The translations under genes and the position numbers were made by a program. From assembly GCA_030693045.1 (NCBI GenBank), contig JAUYBU010000608.1, positions 1-33,950 on the forward strand: a stretch of DNA of 33,950 nt, read 5' to 3'. This document shows, one piece after another, positions 31,973 to 33,950 of the stretch; position 1 is the first letter of the stretch; each line of letters starts with the position of its first letter. Below the pieces are notes generated by a model, which worked only from the letters and a program-made list of their open reading frames with translations, had not been told where the DNA came from and made no database searches. This DNA comes from Bryobacterales bacterium. Lineage in GTDB: Bacteria; Acidobacteriota; Terriglobia; Bryobacterales; Bryobacteraceae.

Positions 31973-33205
31973 CTATTCGACCAATGCCGCCGTCCTGTAC
32001 GTGAAGGTGTCTTGCAGTTCCTGCAGCGTCAGGCGCGCGCCGCCCCGGATATCCAGTGCCCCGGTGATCACTTGCATGGCGCCGGAATAACCGTTGCCGC
32101 CAATCAGGGTGAGCCACGCCCCCCGTGGCTGGTAAATGACGCCGTAGAGATGGACGCTCTGCGAGGCCTGGATCGTCATCTTGGGGGAATCCCACTTCGA
32201 GCCAGTCATCATCCCGTCCCTGGTCTTCTCGGCGTCGCTCTTTGGGCGCGCCGACACAAAGTCGTCGCCGCCGGCGATGTGACCGCTGACTAAGTCGCGG
32301 GCCGCCCTGCCCGCCGGGCCGTAATCGACGAACGAGTTCTTCCGGTCCTGCCAGAACAGGATCTTCTTGTAATTCTCCAGCGCGGCGGGCGCTTGGGCCG
32401 GATTGAGCGCGTGCAGGTTGACGTAGGTGTTCGAGGTCGCGCCGGCCTGGATGTTTACCTGCCCCTGACGCAGATCGCCTTCCAGGCCCGTATTCCAATA
32501 GCTGCTGGGGAGCTCAAGCCCCGGATACTTGCCGTCGGTGAAGATGAAGATCGCGCCGGCGTCCTCTGTCTCGCCGTAGTAGTCCGGGGCGCTGTAGTCG
32601 CGCATGACCATGTTCTTGCTGGCGTCGAGCACCAGGCCGGGCGAGCCGGCCTTCCGCTTGGCCCCCGCGAAAACGTAACGCCCCGGGCCGAACTTCACGG
32701 TGGCTCCGCCCGAGGCCGCCTGAAGCCCTCCCCAAATCACGAAGTCGCCGAAGTCGCCGGGCGAGCCGAAAGTGACGTACCCCGAGACGGTGATGGGATT
32801 GCCGGTGGCCCCTCCCGGCTTGGGGTTCCCGTCCTTGTCCCGCTCCACCACGTAGTAGTTCCCGGAAGGGAGGAAATTTGCGTCGGCCTCCTCCTGCGTC
32901 GGGTAGCCCATCAGCGACCCAGTTCCGTCGATCTTGTAATAGAGATCACCCAGCCCCGTGGGCGGCGGCGGCTGGCCGAGTTCCCTGGTCGGGTCCAGGT
33001 ACTGCCTACCGTCCGCCTTCGGTTTTGGAGTCACCTCCCAGGTGGCGGAGCCGCTCAGGGTAACGGCGCCCTCGCCGCCGGCGGCCCGGTTCAGATGCGT
33101 GAAGCTCGCATAGGTTTTGTAGCTGCCTTGGGACATGCCGGCCCAGGTCTTGCCGTCTTCGCCGTGCCGCGTCGAAGCCAGGATTATACCGCCCTCGGCG
33201 CACAC
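31973..33205 (-). CDS. C-terminal part of TadG-like protein (after frameshift)
   Basis: This is the C-terminal part of the protein that starts at 33912. The open frame continues upstream past 33205 to about 33270, reading PPPGISPECWAADVCAEGG, where it meets the frame of the N-terminal part. The segment is rich in beta strands and glycine, as in TadG-like minor pilins, for example GGARLTLQELQDTFTYRTAA. The GTG at 33203-33205 is an ordinary internal codon. The stop is directly beside the start of the polytopic protein. Confidence 0.7.
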   Translation of the reverse strand: MCAEGGIILASTRHGEDGKTWAGMSQGSYKTYASFTHLNRAAGGEGAVTLSGSATWEVTPKPKADGRQYLDPTRELGQPPPPTGLGDLYYKIDGTGSLMGYPTQEEADANFLPSGNYYVVERDKDGNPKPGGATGNPITVSGYVTFGSPGDFGDFVIWGGLQAASGGATVKFGPGRYVFAGAKRKAGSPGLVLDASKNMVMRDYSAPDYYGETEDAGAIFIFTDGKYPGLELPSSYWNTGLEGDLRQGQVNIQAGATSNTYVNLHALNPAQAPAALENYKKILFWQDRKNSFVDYGPAGRAARDLVSGHIAGGDDFVSARPKSDAEKTRDGMMTGSKWDSPKMTIQASQSVHLYGVIYQPRGAWLTLIGGNGYSGAMQVITGALDIRGGARLTLQELQDTFTYRTAALVE

Positions 33206-33912
33206 GTCGGCCGCCCAGCACTCGGGCGAGATACCTGGAGGGGGGGAGCCACCCGGCCCCGGGCCCCGCCGCCGCCCGACTCGCTGATGTTGATCCCCGG
33301 GCCGTCCGGGACGCCGGGGATGCCCATCGGCAGCGTGTCGTCCCGGCGGTTGATCACGCGTAGCGAGCCTTCCATCGCGATGTCCATTACCGCCGCCGTC
33401 GCCCGCGCGCTCGAAGTGCCCCAGAAGTTGCCGAATACCGCCGAGAACAGTTGCGGGATTCGCTCCCCTACCCGCGCCCGCACCCAGTACAGAGCGGGCA
33501 CGGGCACCGGCGGGTTAGTGTTGTTGGCGGTCATCACCACGCTCTGCTGCCGGCCCCCGTTGTCCCCGTACACGAAGCCGTACCAGCCGCCGCCCAGCGG
33601 CCGCTGCCGCGCGTACAGGCAGCCGTTGTCCAGGTTGTTGCCGGGGTCGTCGTTCACCGCCGGCGCGCACTGGAAGCCGGTGGTGTCGCAGGTGACGTTG
33701 CCGCCGCAAACGAAGTCGGCGCTTCCCACGCGGCTCAGGGCTTCGGTCACCGCCGCCAGCGCCGCGGCGTCGGCCGCCGCCTGGGCTGACTTGCGGACGT
33801 AGAACGACCACCCCAGATCGACCGCCAGCCCCAGCAGTCCGCACATGGCGAACAGCGCCAGCGTCACCATCACCAGTGCCTGGCCTTTTCGCATGTTAAC
33901 TGCTAGCTTCAT
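33184..33912 (-). CDS. tadG: N-terminal part of TadG-like Flp assembly protein
   Basis: The ATG at 33912 follows TTTGAGGATCACG, a good ribosome binding site. The protein begins KGQALVMVTLALFAMCGLLG, then LAVDLGWSFYVRKSAQAAAD, the TadE/TadG N-terminal helix with the polar AAADAAALAA that follows it. It is one subunit of the minor-pilin/pseudopilin set. The frame runs into an off-frame tail after GPGINISESGGGG, ending at 33184, because a base is apparently missing in the G/C-rich stretch at 33240-33275. With one base restored, it joins the frame at 31973-33205. Confidence 0.8.
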   Translation of the reverse strand: MKLAVNMRKGQALVMVTLALFAMCGLLGLAVDLGWSFYVRKSAQAAADAAALAAVTEALSRVGSADFVCGGNVTCDTTGFQCAPAVNDDPGNNLDNGCLYARQRPLGGGWYGFVYGDNGGRQQSVVMTANNTNPPVPVPALYWVRARVGERIPQLFSAVFGNFWGTSSARATAAVMDIAMEGSLRVINRRDDTLPMGIPGVPDGPGINISESGGGGARGRVAPPLQVSRPSAGRPTCAPRAV

Positions 33913-33950
33913 CGTGATCCTCAAAACTGCACCGTCTCCCGTGAGTTCGC

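Overview
The window is about 34 kb of GC-rich bacterial chromosome. The small-protein families, the polytopic, FkbM and Tad proteins, and the many short dispersed hairpin repeats suggest an acidobacterium of the Bryobacterales/Solibacter type. That placement is inferred from protein style and has not been tested. No rRNA gene, integrase, transposase or CRISPR array was seen.

Left part (1-15.4 kb) is mixed housekeeping and lineage-specific genes. It holds a secreted HExxH metallopeptidase-like protein with a translationally coupled exported partner (303-3391), then a gene-poor graveyard with a truncated amidase and a 4-unit tandem repeat (3392-4222). Next come a DEAD-box RNA helicase, a B12-binding radical SAM protein, an orphan antitoxin-like protein and a membrane-anchored JAMM-domain protein. 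After these are an HDOD protein, an MGDG-synthase-like glycosyltransferase, homoserine dehydrogenase and, divergently, two exported proteins, one with a PDZ-like domain.

Middle part (15.5-20.6 kb) is a toxin-antitoxin island. Five modules lie side by side: AbiEii with a DUF6922-type protein, XRE with a twice-frameshifted DUF6036 nucleotidyltransferase, two PIN-toxin modules, and MazEF. Between them are a decayed tRNA-Ser whose 5' end runs into a vapC gene, and two arrays of a hairpin-linker repeat also found at 10.2 kb. One array forms the end of a truncated FkbM-like gene and supplies its stop codon.

Right part (21.3-33.9 kb) is a Tad/Flp pilus locus, all on the minus strand. In transcription order it has a TadG-like protein broken by a frameshift, a polytopic membrane protein, two Flp pilins separated by a large hairpin, CpaB, CpaC secretin, CpaE/TadZ, TadA ATPase, TadB, TadC, a 34-residue membrane protein, and an FkbM methyltransferase. 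The prepilin peptidase is not in the window. Palindromic repeats sit in most gaps of this locus.
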